A DNA stretch of 47,168 nt from Bog-752 sp963799395 (GTDB lineage: Bacteria; Actinomycetota; Thermoleophilia; UBA2241): assembly GCA_963799395.1 (NCBI GenBank), contig CAWCWZ010000044.1:1-47168 (forward strand), read 5' to 3'. The position numbers and the translations under genes were made by a program. Position 1 is the stretch's first letter; every line of letters starts with the position of its first letter. The notes under the pieces were generated by a model. That model ran no database searches. It was not told where the DNA came from and saw only the letters and a list, made by a program, of their open reading frames with translations. Positions 15,812 through 25,234 of this stretch are shown piece by piece.

Positions 15812-16491
15812 ACCGGCTTCGCCTCCTCACGCACCATCTTGCGGGGGCCGCCGGAGCTGCTCTTGCTCCAGTTCTTGGGCGGCCGGTTGACGAGCATCAG
15901 CTCCTCGCGGCCTTGCGCCTTGAGGCGGTCCCAGATGAGGGCCCAGGCACAGTCGATGTCTTCTTTGTCCGGCGTCGTGACCTCGCACTTGCCGTCGTGC
16001 GAACCGCCGCAGGGCCCGTTCATGAGGCTCTTGGAGCAGCGCACCACCGGGCAGATGCCGGCGGTCTCGCCGATCACGCACTCGCCGCAGGCGCCGCAGC
16101 GCTCGAGCCAGACGGCGTGTTCCTGGGGCATGCCCAGCATGTTGGTGTTGACGGCCGGCATGACCAGGCGCGGCGCGAACTTCTCGGCCATCGACTGGAT
16201 GCCGATGCCGCAGGCCAGGCTGAGCACCAGCGGGTGCTCCTCGACCTTGGCGGCGATCGCGTCGAGGTACTCCCACTCGCACTGGCGGATGGCCGCCGTG
16301 TGCTCGATCTGCACCTCGCGGCCGTCTTCTTTGGCCTTGATGCGCAGCTCGGCGGCGAGGATCTCCGCCTCTTTTTCTCCGCCGGTCAGGCAGACGGCGA
16401 CGCAGGTGTCGCAACCGGCCACCAGCACCTTGTCGTGCCCTTCGGTCATGGCGTAGATCTCGTCGAAGGGCTTGCGTTCGGCTGTGATCAT
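15808..16491 (-). CDS. metV: MetV, methylene-THF reductase C-terminal/zinc-binding subunit
   Basis: A 227-residue protein. The N-terminal half is a Rossmann-like domain (HDKVLVAGCDTCVAVCLTGG, HTAAIRQCEWEYLDAIAAKV). The C-terminal half is the MTHFR_C-type Cys-rich module (RCGACGECVIGETAGICP, RCSKSLMNGPCGGSHDGKC, then DCAWALIWDRLKAQGR). These Cys ligands fit [4Fe-4S]/Zn sites reported for MetV. It links MetF to the Hdr electron-transfer part. The start at 16491 follows GGAGGAAGGAC. It lies 31 bases after mvhD and overlaps metF. Confidence 0.93.
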   Translation of the reverse strand: MITAERKPFDEIYAMTEGHDKVLVAGCDTCVAVCLTGGEKEAEILAAELRIKAKEDGREVQIEHTAAIRQCEWEYLDAIAAKVEEHPLVLSLACGIGIQSMAEKFAPRLVMPAVNTNMLGMPQEHAVWLERCGACGECVIGETAGICPVVRCSKSLMNGPCGGSHDGKCEVTTPDKEDIDCAWALIWDRLKAQGREELMLVNRPPKNWSKSSSGGPRKMVREEAKPV

Positions 16492-16522
16492 CTCGAGTGT
16501 CCTTCCTCCACGAAGACCGCGG

Positions 16523-17116
16523 TCATGAGCCTTGGGGGGTGTCGCTGGCGGAGTCGTCGGGCAGGGCCAGGTCGCCCATCTGCTTGAGGACGACCTCGTG
16601 GGCCGTGAAGCCTTCGCGCGGACGCACGGGGTTGGGCCCCAGTCCGCGGATGCGCGCCGTGAACTCGCGCGCCGTCTCGGCGAACTGCGGGCCCATGGCC
16701 GACGACATGTTGTACATCTCGACGCGACCGGGGTCGACCCCGATCTCCTCGAGGAGCTTCTTGACGTAGCCGACCCGCTTCTTGGCCCAGAGGTTGCCCT
16801 TGAGGTAGTGGCACTCGCCCTCGAGGCAGCCGGCGGCGTAGACGCCGTCGGCGCCGGCCTCGAGCGCCTTGAGCAGGTGGATGACCTCGAGCTTGCCGGT
16901 GCAGGGCAGCTTGATCATGCGGATGTTGGTGGGGTACTGCAGGCGCATGCTGCCCGCCAGGTCGGCGGCCGCGTAGGCGCAGTAGTGACAGGCGAAGACG
17001 ATGATCTCGGGCTCGAAGCCCTCGTTTGCCGGCAGGCCGGCCTCGGCGGGCTGCGCCGCGGCCGCGGCGGCGCCGGCGACGGGAGCCGCGGCGGCCGCGT
17101 CGACTTCGTCGGCCAT
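16523..17116 (-). CDS. mvhD: MvhD/FlpD-type iron-sulfur electron-transfer subunit
   Basis: A 197-residue protein with an Ala/Pro-rich N-terminus (~35 residues) and an MvhD domain. That domain shows IIVFACHYCAYAAADLAG, RMIKLPCTGKLEVIHLLKAL and GCLEGECHYLKGN, which carry the conserved Cys ligands for a [2Fe-2S]-type cluster. MvhD connects HdrA with its electron donor. No hydrogenase (mvhAG) or FrhB/FdhAB gene is in this operon, so the donor is probably reached through HdrA's GltD-like module. The start overlaps the hdrA end, with GGAGGTGAGCTGAG before the ATG. Confidence 0.92.
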   Translation of the reverse strand: MADEVDAAAAAPVAGAAAAAAQPAEAGLPANEGFEPEIIVFACHYCAYAAADLAGSMRLQYPTNIRMIKLPCTGKLEVIHLLKALEAGADGVYAAGCLEGECHYLKGNLWAKKRVGYVKKLLEEIGVDPGRVEMYNMSSAMGPQFAETAREFTARIRGLGPNPVRPREGFTAHEVVLKQMGDLALPDDSASDTPQGS

Positions 17117-17117
17117 C

Positions 17118-20100
17118 TCAGCTCACCTCCATCGTGAGCGCCTCTTCTTTGGCGAAGATCTGGGCGTCGGTGTAGTGGTGCAGGACGATCGCCTTGGCCG
17201 GGCACTCGCTCACGCACACGCCGCAACCCTGGCAGGCGGCCGCTTCGATCACGGCCTTCTTGGCGACGGGGTCGATGGTCGGCACCTCGTAGGGGCAGAT
17301 GCGCACGCAGGTGAGGCAGGCGGCGCATTTGTCCTGGTCGACCTCGGCCACCACGCCGCCGGCTTTGAGGGCCGGCTTGGCGAGGATGGCGGCGGCCCGG
17401 CCGGCGGCCGCGTAGGCCTGGCTGATCCGACTCGTCGATGCTCTTCGGGTAGTGGGCCCCGCCGCACAGGAAGATGCCCTCGCTGGCGAAGTCGACGGGG
17501 CGCAGCTTGACGTGCGCTTCGAGGAAGAAGCCGTCGCCCTGGAGCGGCACCTTGAGCATCTTGGAGAGCTCGGAGGCGCCGTCGCTCGCGACCGTCGGGG
17601 TGGCCAGCACGAGCAGGTCGAGCGCGAGCTCGATGGCGGCGCTGCAGGTACGGGTCGGTGTAGGCGACCCGGACCGGGGTGCCCGGCTTGCCGTTCCCGG
17701 CCGTGCCGGCGCTCACGATCTCGGGCTTGGAGTCGTTGTCGTAGCGCGTGAAGATCACGCCGAGCTCGCGCGCCTTCGTGTAGTACTCCTCGAGGAGGCC
17801 GAAGGTGCGGACCTCCTTGAACCACACGTAGACCGGCCGCTCGGGGTCGGCCTCCTTGAGGCGGATGGCGTTCTTGATGCTCTGCTGGCAGCAGGTGCCG
17901 CGAGCAGTAGGGCGCGCCCTCTTCGAGGGAGCCGGCGCAGAGGATGAAGCCGACGGCGCCGGCCCTGGCGAGGCGCTCGTCGCCCGCGGCGAAGAGGTGC
18001 TCGAGGTCGAGGCCGGTGACGATCTTGTCGCTCTGGCCGAGGCCGTAGAGCTCGGGGCGCGCCTCCTGCGAGCCGGTGGCGACGATCACGACGCCGTGGT
18101 CGATGGGCGTGCGCTTGCCGTCGGCGGCGGCGATGACGCTCGAGAAGTTGCCGATGAAGCCGTGGAAGTCTTCGAGCTGCGCGTCGAGGTGGATCTTGAC
18201 GTTGGGGTTGTCGACGACCCGCTGCTCGAGGGCGGCTGACGAAGTCGGCCGGCCGCGAGCCCTTGATGGTCTGGTCGAGCTCAAGCACGCGGCCGCCCAG
18301 CCTGGCCTCGCGCTCGACGAGATGGACCTCGTGGCCCATGTCGCCCAGGGCGGCGGCGGCGGTCATGCCGGCCACGCCGCCGCCGACCACGATGGCGGTG
18401 TGGGTGAGCGGCACGTCGACCTTGTAGAGCGGCTCGAGGAGGCGCGCCCGGGCGACCGACATGCGGATCAGGTCCTTGGCCTTGTCGGTGGCCTTGCCGG
18501 GCTGGTCGCGGTGCACCCAGCTCGCCTGGTCGCGGATGTTGGCCATCTCGAACAGGAACGGGTTGAGGCCCGCTTCGCGCAGGGTGTCCTGGAAGATCGG
18601 CTCGTGGGTGCGGGGCGTGCAGCTCGCCACCACGACACGGTTCAGGTCGTGCTCGGCGACCATGTCCTTGATGAGCGTGAGCGAGTCGGACGAGCACGTG
18701 TACATGGTGTCGTTGGCGTAGACCACGCCGGGCAGCTTCATGGCGTACTCGGCGACGCCCTCGACGTCGATCACGCCGGCGATGTTCGAGCCGCAGTGGC
18801 AGACGAAGACACCGACGCGGGGCTCCTCGCCGACCACGTCGCGCTCGGCCGGGTACTCCTTGTCGACGGTGAGCGTGCCGCGCGAGTCGGCGAGGCCGGT
18901 CATCACCTTGGCGGCCGCGGCCGAGGCCTGGGCGACCGAGTCGGGGATGTCCTTGGGCTCGCCGAACGGGCCCACCACGTAGACGCCCTCGCGGCTCGAG
19001 TCGAGCGGCGCGTACTCGTGCAGCTCGCAGAAGCCGTGGCGGTTGAGGGCGACGCCGAGGGCGCCGGCCGCCGCCTGCGCCTTGCGCGCCGGCTCGAGGC
19101 CGGCCGAGAGCACGACCATGTCGTAGCGGTCGGTGTGCAGCGCGCCGGCTTCGTCTTCCCAGGTGATGAGCAGGTCGTGGGTCGCGGGTCTTCCTTTATG
19201 GAGGAGGGCCGCGAGCGGATGAAGTTCACGCCCATGCTCGGGCGCGCTCGTAGAAGGCGTCGAAGCCCTTGCCCTGGGCGCGCATGTCCATGAGGAAGAC
19301 GTCGGGCTTGCACTCGGGCACGTGGTCGATGGTCAGCATCGCCTGCTTGTTGGCGAACATGCAGCAGACGCTCGAGCAGTACTCGTGGTCCTGGTCGCGC
19401 GAGCCGACGCACTGGATGAAGGCGATCTTGCCGGGGTGCTCGCCGTCGGACGGCCGCTTGACCTCGCCGATGGTCGGCCCCGAGGCCGAGAGCATGCGCT
19501 CGTACTCGAGCGCCGAGAGGATGTCCGGGTAGCGGCCGTAGCCGTACTCGCTCTTGTCGCCGGGGTCGTAGAGGTCGAAGCCGGTGGCGAGGACCACGGC
19601 GCCGACCTCGACCTCGAACTCGCGGTCCTTCTCGCCGTGCAGCAGGGCGCCCGGGCCGCAGGCCCGCACGCACTCCATGCACTCCGAGCAGACGGCGCAG
19701 TTGAGGCAGCGCTTGGCTTCGGCCACCGCCTGCTCGGCGGTGAAGCCGGAGTTGACCTCGTCCCAGGTGAGCTTGCGGGCCGCGCCCGGCAGGTGCGGCA
19801 TCTGCAGCCGCGGCCATGACCTCGGTCTGGCGCAGGACCTCGTCGTCGGGCTTGGCCTCGTCCATCGACTCGTCGTCGAGCGGCAGCAGCTCTTCGCCGC
19901 GCAGGAAGTTGTGGATGGCGCGGGCGCCGCGGCGGCCGGCGGCGACGGCCTCGATGGCCGTCCAGGGGCCGCGCGGCGGCGGCGTCGCCGCCGGCGAAGA
20001 CGCCCTTGCGGCCGGTCATCTGGCGTCTGCTTGTCGATCACGACCTGGTTCTTCTCGACCTTGACGCCCTTGGCGCCCTGGCGAAATCGTCGACCATGCC

Positions 20101-21588
20101 CTGGCCGGTGGCGAAGACCACCGTGTCGCAGGCAAGCTCGCTGAAGGTGTTGTCGAGAGGCACCGGCGGGCGCCAGCCGCGCTCGTCGGCCTCGCCCAGC
20201 GTGCAGGCGGTGAACTCGACCTTGGCGGCGCGGCCGTCGGGGCCGGCCACCACGGCCGTCGGCATGCACGAGCAGATGAAGGTGATCGACTCGTCGAGAC
20301 CCTCTTCGATCTCGTCGGCCGAGGCCGGCATGGTCTCGTCGTCTTCGATGCAGACCAGGGTGACCTTCTCGGCGCCCAGGCGGACGGCCGTGCGGCCGGC
20401 GTCGAAGGCCACGTCGCCGCCGCCGATGACGATCACGTTCTTGCCCATGTCGATGGGCTGTTCGAGCGTGGCGTCGCGCAGCAGGTCGACGGCGGTGAAG
20501 ACGCCCTTGGCGTTGTTGCCGGGGATCGGCAGCGGGCGGCCGCCCTGCAGGCCGACGCCCAGGTAGACGGCCTGGTAGCCGTCCTTGAGCAGCGAGTCGA
20601 CCGTGAAGTCGGCGCCGGCGGCCACGCCGCACTTGAGCTCGACGCCGAGCGCCAGGATGCGGTCGATGTCCTGCTGCAGCGCCGCCTTGGGCAGGCGGTA
20701 CTCGGGGATGCCGAAGCGCAGCATGCCGCCGGGCTCGGGCTTGGCCTCGAAGACGGTCGTCTTGTAGCCCAGAAGGGCCAGGTCGCGGGCGCACGACAGG
20801 CCGCTCGGGCCGGCGCCGACGATCGCCACCTTCTCGGAGAAGCTCGCCTCGACGGGCTCGGGCAGCGGTACTTCGTCCATCGCGAAATCGGAGACGAAGC
20901 GCTTGAGGTCGGCGATGGCGATCGGCTGCTCGACCTCGCCGCGCGTGCAGTCGGTCTCGCACTTGTGGGTGCAGATGCGGCCGCAGACGGCGGGGAAGGG
21001 GTTGGGCTCGCTGGCCACGCGGTACGCGTCGGCGAAGCGCTCCTGGGCGATCAGGGCCACGTAGCCCTGGGCCGAGGTGTGCACCGCGCAGGCGCGCTTG
21101 CAGGGCGAATGGCCCTTCTTGGTAACGGCGTAGGTGTTGGGGATGGCCTGCGGGTAGAGCTTGTAGATCGCCTTGCGCTCGCCGAGCTCCTCGTTGTACT
21201 GGTCGGCCACGACCACCGGGCAGACCGGGGCGCACTCGCCGCAGCTCGTGCAGAGGTCGGGGTCGACGAAGCGGGCGTGGTGGAAGACCTTCGCCCTGAA
21301 CTCGCCGGGGCTGCCTTCGAGCCCGGTGAGCTCCGAGTTGGTGACGATCTCGATGTTCAGGTGCCGCCCGGCTTCGACCAGCTTCGGCGCCAGCGTACAC
21401 ATCGCGCAGTCGTTGGTCGGGAAGGTCTTGTCGAGCTGCGACATGTGGCCGCCGAGCGCCGGCGACTTTTCGACCAGGTAGACCTTGTACCCGCCCTCGG
21501 CGAGGTCGAGCGAACACTGGATGCCGGCGACGCCGCCACCCAGGACGAGAGCAGCACCGGTCGAGGTGGGACCCTTAGCCGTGGCCAT
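17118..21588 (-). CDS. hdrA: Giant HdrA-GltD-HdrA fusion flavoprotein (about ten frameshifts)
   Basis: Conceptually ~1490 residues, start at 21588 behind GAAGGAG. Residues 1-130 are an HdrA-type FAD domain (LVLGGGVAGIQCSLDLA, TNDCAMC) and a [4Fe-4S] motif (CTSCGECAPVCP). Residues ~160-520 match GltD/NADPH-oxidoreductase: CKRACAVH, CGRICTHKCETDC, FAD GAGPSGL and NADPH GGGDVAFDAGRTA. A linker with CLNCAVCSECMECVRACGPG leads to a second HdrA (CHCGSNIAGV, SCTPRTHE, NIRDQASWVH, GGGVAGMTAA) and two C-terminal ferredoxin motifs (CAACLTCVRICP, CQGCGVCVSECP). The frame changes near 20075, 20020, 19985, 19805, 19230, 19185, 18240, 17900, 17640 and 17420. Those I checked at base level (19230, 19185, 18240, 17640, 17420) fit single-base indels. 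It should accept NAD(P)H electrons and bifurcate them to ferredoxin and MetF (inference). Confidence 0.88.
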
Positions 21589-21670
21589 ACACTCTCCTTC
21601 GCGCAGTCGGCAGGCTTGCCGTCCGGTGAGACTTCCGCTGGATCAACGTTTCCACTGGAGAACTGACCGA

Positions 21671-21699
21671 AGTATACCGAGGCCCGGGCGTATCGTCGA
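21671..21699 (-). promoter_or_regulatory. Promoter of the hdr/mvhD/metVF operon
   Basis: On the minus strand, TCGACG (21699-21694) and TATACT (21676-21671) are separated by 17 bases. The hdrA ATG is ~75 bases downstream. No riboswitch or clear operator is seen in the leader. Confidence 0.55.
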
Positions 21700-21782
21700 C
21701 CTGAAAAGGCGACCGCGGCGAGCGTGGCGCTGAGCGGTTGTGCGCGAAAGTGCGCGGATATGCGGGGTCGCCGGTGCGCCGG

Positions 21783-21827
21783 GGCGGGGGCGGTGGGGCG
21801 GCGGGACGCCGCCCCACCGCCCCCGCC
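21783..21827 (-). terminator. Perfect 21-bp hairpin terminator
   Basis: Arms 21783-21803 and 21807-21827 pair perfectly with a GGA/TCC three-base loop. The right arm touches the stop codon of the DUF5658-like gene, so it ends the 23226-21827 transcript. No T-run follows. Confidence 0.7.
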
Positions 21828-22183
21828 TAGAGGCTCAGGATCCAGACGGCCTGGTAGGCCACGACGGCGGCGAAGACGGCGGTCAGCAGCACGGCGGCGA
21901 CGAGCGCCGTGGGCCGCCGCCGCACGCGCCACAGCAGCAGGGCGCCGACGCTGACGACGCCGATCTTGAAGACCGTGGCCGTCAGCGTGCCTTCGCGCAG
22001 GAAGTAGGCCATGACGCTGTTCGACTCGGTGGCGAAGCCGAGCCACAGGGCGTAACGGGTGAGCAGCAGGTCGGCCGCGTTCAGCACCCAGAGCTCGAGC
22101 AGCAGCCAGAAGAGGAGCTGATCGCCGGAGACCCCAAGATGCGCCCGGCGGTCGGGCGGCCGGGACTGTCCGGGCTCGCTCAT
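21827..22183 (-). CDS. DUF5658-like small membrane protein
   Basis: A 118-residue protein with three membrane helices (residues ~22-45, ~66-88, ~93-114). The motif LNAADLLLTRYALWLGFATESNSVMAYFL matches the 'N..D..LT...l..G..aE.NP.m' pattern of DUF5658-type proteins. Function unknown. The ATG overlaps the stop of the upstream propeller gene (22180-22183), so both are translated together. Confidence 0.75.
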   Translation of the reverse strand: MSEPGQSRPPDRRAHLGVSGDQLLFWLLLELWVLNAADLLLTRYALWLGFATESNSVMAYFLREGTLTATVFKIGVVSVGALLLWRVRRRPTALVAAVLLTAVFAAVVAYQAVWILSL

Positions 22184-23226
22184 CGCGGCAGCCTCGAAGT
22201 CTCGACGTACGATCGCGGGCCCGAGCCGACACACCAGGCGACCGTGTCGCCGCTGACCATGACCGACCGGACACCGTCGGGAACGTCGGCGATCCGGAAG
22301 GCCGCGCCGCCGGCCAGGCGCAGGCCCATCACCACCATACCGGAACCGCCGCCGGCACGTTGCGCCCAGACGACCGTCGTGCCGTCGAAGCCGGGACCCA
22401 CGAGCTCGTCGCCGGCGACGATCCGCCGGGTGGTGGTGAAGGTATTCAGGTCGTAGGCATTGATCGTCTCGTTGCCCTGCTCGTCGATCCGCAGCCAGAC
22501 GATCGTGGCGTTCGCCAGGATCGGGGCGTCGAACGTCGCCCCGGACTGACCCGGAAGGACGAGGTCGAACGTCGCCCCGGAGGGCGTGTCCAGGACCGTC
22601 AGCGTGAACGGCGCCGCCGGGCGCGTCTGGCGCGACCAGACGACGAACGGGCCGTCGGCGAGCAGGAACGGCCCGAGGCCGTTGCCGGAGGCCAGCGGGC
22701 GCTGGCCGCCGCCGCCGATGTGGCGAGCGTTCACCGAGTTCACGTCGCCGTCGGTGCTCAGCCAGTACGCCGTCGCGCCGGCCACGGCCGGCGACGTGCT
22801 CGAGGCGGCGTCCGTCGGTCGCTCCGACAGGAGCTGGCGGCGCCGCGACGCGAAGTCGTAGGAGTAGACCACGGTCCTCTGGTGGGGCTCGCCGGAGAGC
22901 TCGACCCACACCACTGCGGCGGACGACACGGCCGGCGGTTCGACGGACTGGGCGTCGGCGGCGGCGCCGACCAGCTTCGTCTCACCCGAGCGCAGGTCCA
23001 TGACGATCGTGTACGGACCGGCCTGCCAGGCCAGGTGCCCGCCGGCCAGAGCCGGTCCGCTCACGCCGAGAACCGGCTGGGTCACGCGCCAGCCGGTGGC
23101 CGTTCTCGTGGCGTGCGGGCGCCAGTCGGCGTGGGCCTGCTCGAAGGCGAACCCGGCCACGCCGACGATCGCGCCGCAGACGACCACGAGCAGGGCGGCG
23201 AGCAGGGCGCGCGCGCTGGGTGGCAC
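22180..23226 (-). CDS. Membrane-anchored beta-propeller-like protein
   Basis: A 348-residue protein from GTG 23226. Residues ~7-30 are a signal anchor (LLAALLVVVCGAIVGVAGFA). The rest is built of repeats such as GGHLAWQAGPYTIVMDLRSGE, SSAAVVWVELSG, DGPFVVWSRQ, NATIVWLRIDEQGN and GDTVAWCVG. Each 'aVvW' strand followed by a 'yDl.s...r' strand fits TolB/WD40-like propeller blades. It probably acts outside the membrane as a binding scaffold. It is coupled to the DUF5658-like gene. The start is weakly supported, since no strong SD is present. Confidence 0.7.
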   Translation of the reverse strand: MPPSARALLAALLVVVCGAIVGVAGFAFEQAHADWRPHATRTATGWRVTQPVLGVSGPALAGGHLAWQAGPYTIVMDLRSGETKLVGAAADAQSVEPPAVSSAAVVWVELSGEPHQRTVVYSYDFASRRRQLLSERPTDAASSTSPAVAGATAYWLSTDGDVNSVNARHIGGGGQRPLASGNGLGPFLLADGPFVVWSRQTRPAAPFTLTVLDTPSGATFDLVLPGQSGATFDAPILANATIVWLRIDEQGNETINAYDLNTFTTTRRIVAGDELVGPGFDGTTVVWAQRAGGGSGMVVMGLRLAGGAAFRIADVPDGVRSVMVSGDTVAWCVGSGPRSYVETSRLPR

Positions 23227-23314
23227 GGATGAGTCCGTGCGGTCCTCCCGGGGCCTCGACGAAAAGGGCGATGCCCCCTTATCGACGTAACGGGCCGGCG
23301 ACCTTACGTTCGCG

Positions 23315-23641
23315 TCAGTCGGGTGCGTCGAAGGCCGCCAGGGCCGCCGGCAGCGCCTGGGTCACCCCGTTGCCCACCGCCGGCAGCCCGACGAGGATCG
23401 CCGAGATCACTTCGTCGCGGCTCGCGCCCAGAGTCTTGGCGTGGCGGGCGTGAAACGGCACGCCGCTCGTGAGCCGGGCGGCGGCGAGAACGGCGAGGTA
23501 GGCGAGCGCCTCGGTCTTCTCGTCGAGGGCGCTGGCGGCGCCCAGCCGCTGCACCGCCTCCATCCAGGCGCCCGAGTGGGCCGGCGCCTCGCGCAGGAAG
23601 GTCTGGAAGGCGTCGCTCACGCCGGGCAGGTCGTCGTTCAT
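23315..23641 (-). CDS. Carboxymuconolactone decarboxylase (CMD)-family protein lacking CxxC
   Basis: A 108-residue all-helical protein, ATG at 23641 behind AAGGGGGAG. The CMD pattern is clear: LDEKTEALAYLAVLAAARLTSG, then PFHARHAKTLGASRDEVISAIL. AhpD-type enzymes have CxxC before the HxxxA helix; here that place reads SGVPFHARHA with no cysteine. Peroxidase or disulfide activity is therefore unlikely, and the role is unknown. Confidence 0.8.
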   Translation of the reverse strand: MNDDLPGVSDAFQTFLREAPAHSGAWMEAVQRLGAASALDEKTEALAYLAVLAAARLTSGVPFHARHAKTLGASRDEVISAILVGLPAVGNGVTQALPAALAAFDAPD

Positions 23642-23764
23642 CGCTCCCCCTTCGGGTCGTCTCTTGCCTTTCGCGGCATCCTACCGGACAGCTTGGCGAG
23701 CGCACCGGTCGTTGATGGGTGGGTTCGGCCAGCCGGGCGCGGCTGCACGGTGCGGTGAGACTGG

Positions 23765-23770
23765 TAGAAT
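23765..23770 (+). promoter_or_regulatory. -10 box candidate of the aminotransferase gene
   Basis: TAGAAT at 23765-23770 is a good -10 match 68 bases upstream of the start codon. No clear -35 is found at 17 bp, so the call is tentative. Confidence 0.35.
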
Positions 23771-23837
23771 CGCTCGACACCCACCAGCACAAAGAGCAAG
23801 ACCGACAGGCAACGTCACTCGAAGGGTGGTCGATAGC

Positions 23838-25133
23838 ATGGGTGTCCAGGACCAGTACCGCGACTACGTCATGACCGGCTTCGTCAAGCGCATCGAGCCG
23901 GTCGTGGTCGACCACGGCGAGGGCGCCAGGCTCTACGACGCCGACGGCAAGGAGTACGTCGACTGCTTCGCCGGCATCTCGGTGACCAACGCCGGCCATC
24001 ACAACGCCGCCATCCTCGAGGCCGCCAAGGCGCAGGCCGACAAGATCGTCCACGCCTGCAGCTACGTCTACTACGTGCCCACCGTCGGCGAGCTCGCCGA
24101 GAAGCTCGCCGAGGTCACTCCCGGCAAGCTGCAGAAGACCTTCTTCTGCAACTCCGGCGCCGAGGCCAACGAAGGCGCCATGCGCCTCGCCAAGCGCTAC
24201 TCGGGCCGCTGCGAGTTCGTGGCCGTCGAGTCGAGCTTTCACGGGCGCACCTACGCGACCCTGTCGATCACCGGCAACTCGGGCCGCAAGAAGGGCGGCG
24301 GCCCCTACATGCCGGGCGTCGCCTTCACCGTCACGCCCTACTGCTACCGCTGCCCGCTCGGCCTCGAAGAGCAGACCTGCGGCCTGGCCTGCGCCGAGCG
24401 CGTGCGCGAGGTCGTGCGCCTGCACCTGTCGGGCGAGTGCTGCGCCTTCATCGCCGAGCCGGTGATGGGCGAGGGCGGCATCATCGTGCCGCCGGCCGGC
24501 TACTTCGAGGCCGTCAAGAAGATCTTAGACGACGAGGGCATCCTCTTCATCGCCGACGAGGTGCAGAGCGGCTTCGGGCGCACCGGCAAGCTGTTTGCCA
24601 TCGAGCACTACGGCGTCGAGCCCGACATCATCACCATGGCCAAGGGCATCGCCGACGGCTGGCCGCTGGGCGCCTTCACGGCGCGCGCCGAGATCGCCGA
24701 CTCCTTCCAGGTCGGCGACCACCTCTCGACCTTCGGCGGCAACCCGGTGAGCTGCGCCGCCTCCCTCGCCAACATCGCCTTCATGCAGAAGACCGACCTG
24801 CCCGGCCAGGCCGCGGCCAAGGGCGAGAAGCTCATGGCGCGCTTCCGCGAGCACGCCGCCCACGAGCCGCTGATCGGCGAGGTGCGCGGCAAGGGCCTGA
24901 TGATCGGCATCGAGCTCGTCAAGGACCACGAGACCAGGGCCTACGCCACGGCCGAAGCCGGTTTTGTACGCAACTACTGCCTCGAGCACGGCGTGCTGAT
25001 CGGCGTCGGCGGCAACTTCGGCAACGTGCTGCGCCTGCAGCCGCCGCTCGTGATCGACGACGCCGGGCTCGACACGGTGTTCGCCACCGTCGCCGAGGCC
25101 ATCGCCGCGTCGCGCATGCCGGCCGCCGTCTAG
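23838..25133 (+). CDS. Class III (GABA/ornithine-type) PLP aminotransferase
   Basis: A 431-residue fold-type I enzyme. The sequence has YDADGKEYVDCFAGISVTNAGH, FFCNSGAEANEGAMRLAKRY (PLP phosphate site), ESSFHGRTYATLS, LFIADEVQSGFGRTG (Asp for the PLP ring nitrogen), the Schiff-base Lys in DIITMAKGIADGWPLGA, and STFGGNPVSCAA. The CYRCPLGLEEQTCGLACA insert is typical of the AGXT2/omega-aminotransferase branch. The amino donor could be GABA, beta-alanine or alanine. I start at ATG 23838, after GAAGGGTGG; upstream codons in the same frame do not align to the family. A 24-bp hairpin follows immediately. Confidence 0.92.
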   Translation: MGVQDQYRDYVMTGFVKRIEPVVVDHGEGARLYDADGKEYVDCFAGISVTNAGHHNAAILEAAKAQADKIVHACSYVYYVPTVGELAEKLAEVTPGKLQKTFFCNSGAEANEGAMRLAKRYSGRCEFVAVESSFHGRTYATLSITGNSGRKKGGGPYMPGVAFTVTPYCYRCPLGLEEQTCGLACAERVREVVRLHLSGECCAFIAEPVMGEGGIIVPPAGYFEAVKKILDDEGILFIADEVQSGFGRTGKLFAIEHYGVEPDIITMAKGIADGWPLGAFTARAEIADSFQVGDHLSTFGGNPVSCAASLANIAFMQKTDLPGQAAAKGEKLMARFREHAAHEPLIGEVRGKGLMIGIELVKDHETRAYATAEAGFVRNYCLEHGVLIGVGGNFGNVLRLQPPLVIDDAGLDTVFATVAEAIAASRMPAAV

Positions 25134-25135
25134 CC

Positions 25136-25186
25136 CGAAGCGCGGGGCGGGGGGCGGCCGCAGGCCGCCCCCCGCCCCGCGCTTCG
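25136..25186 (+). terminator. Perfect 24-bp hairpin terminator
   Basis: Arms 25136-25159 and 25163-25186 pair perfectly around a GCA loop, starting three bases after the aminotransferase stop. It is almost all G/C with no T-run. Confidence 0.7.
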
Positions 25187-25234
25187 CCCGGCGAACGGCG
25201 GCTCTGGCATCGTCGTGAGGAATAGGGCAGAGTA

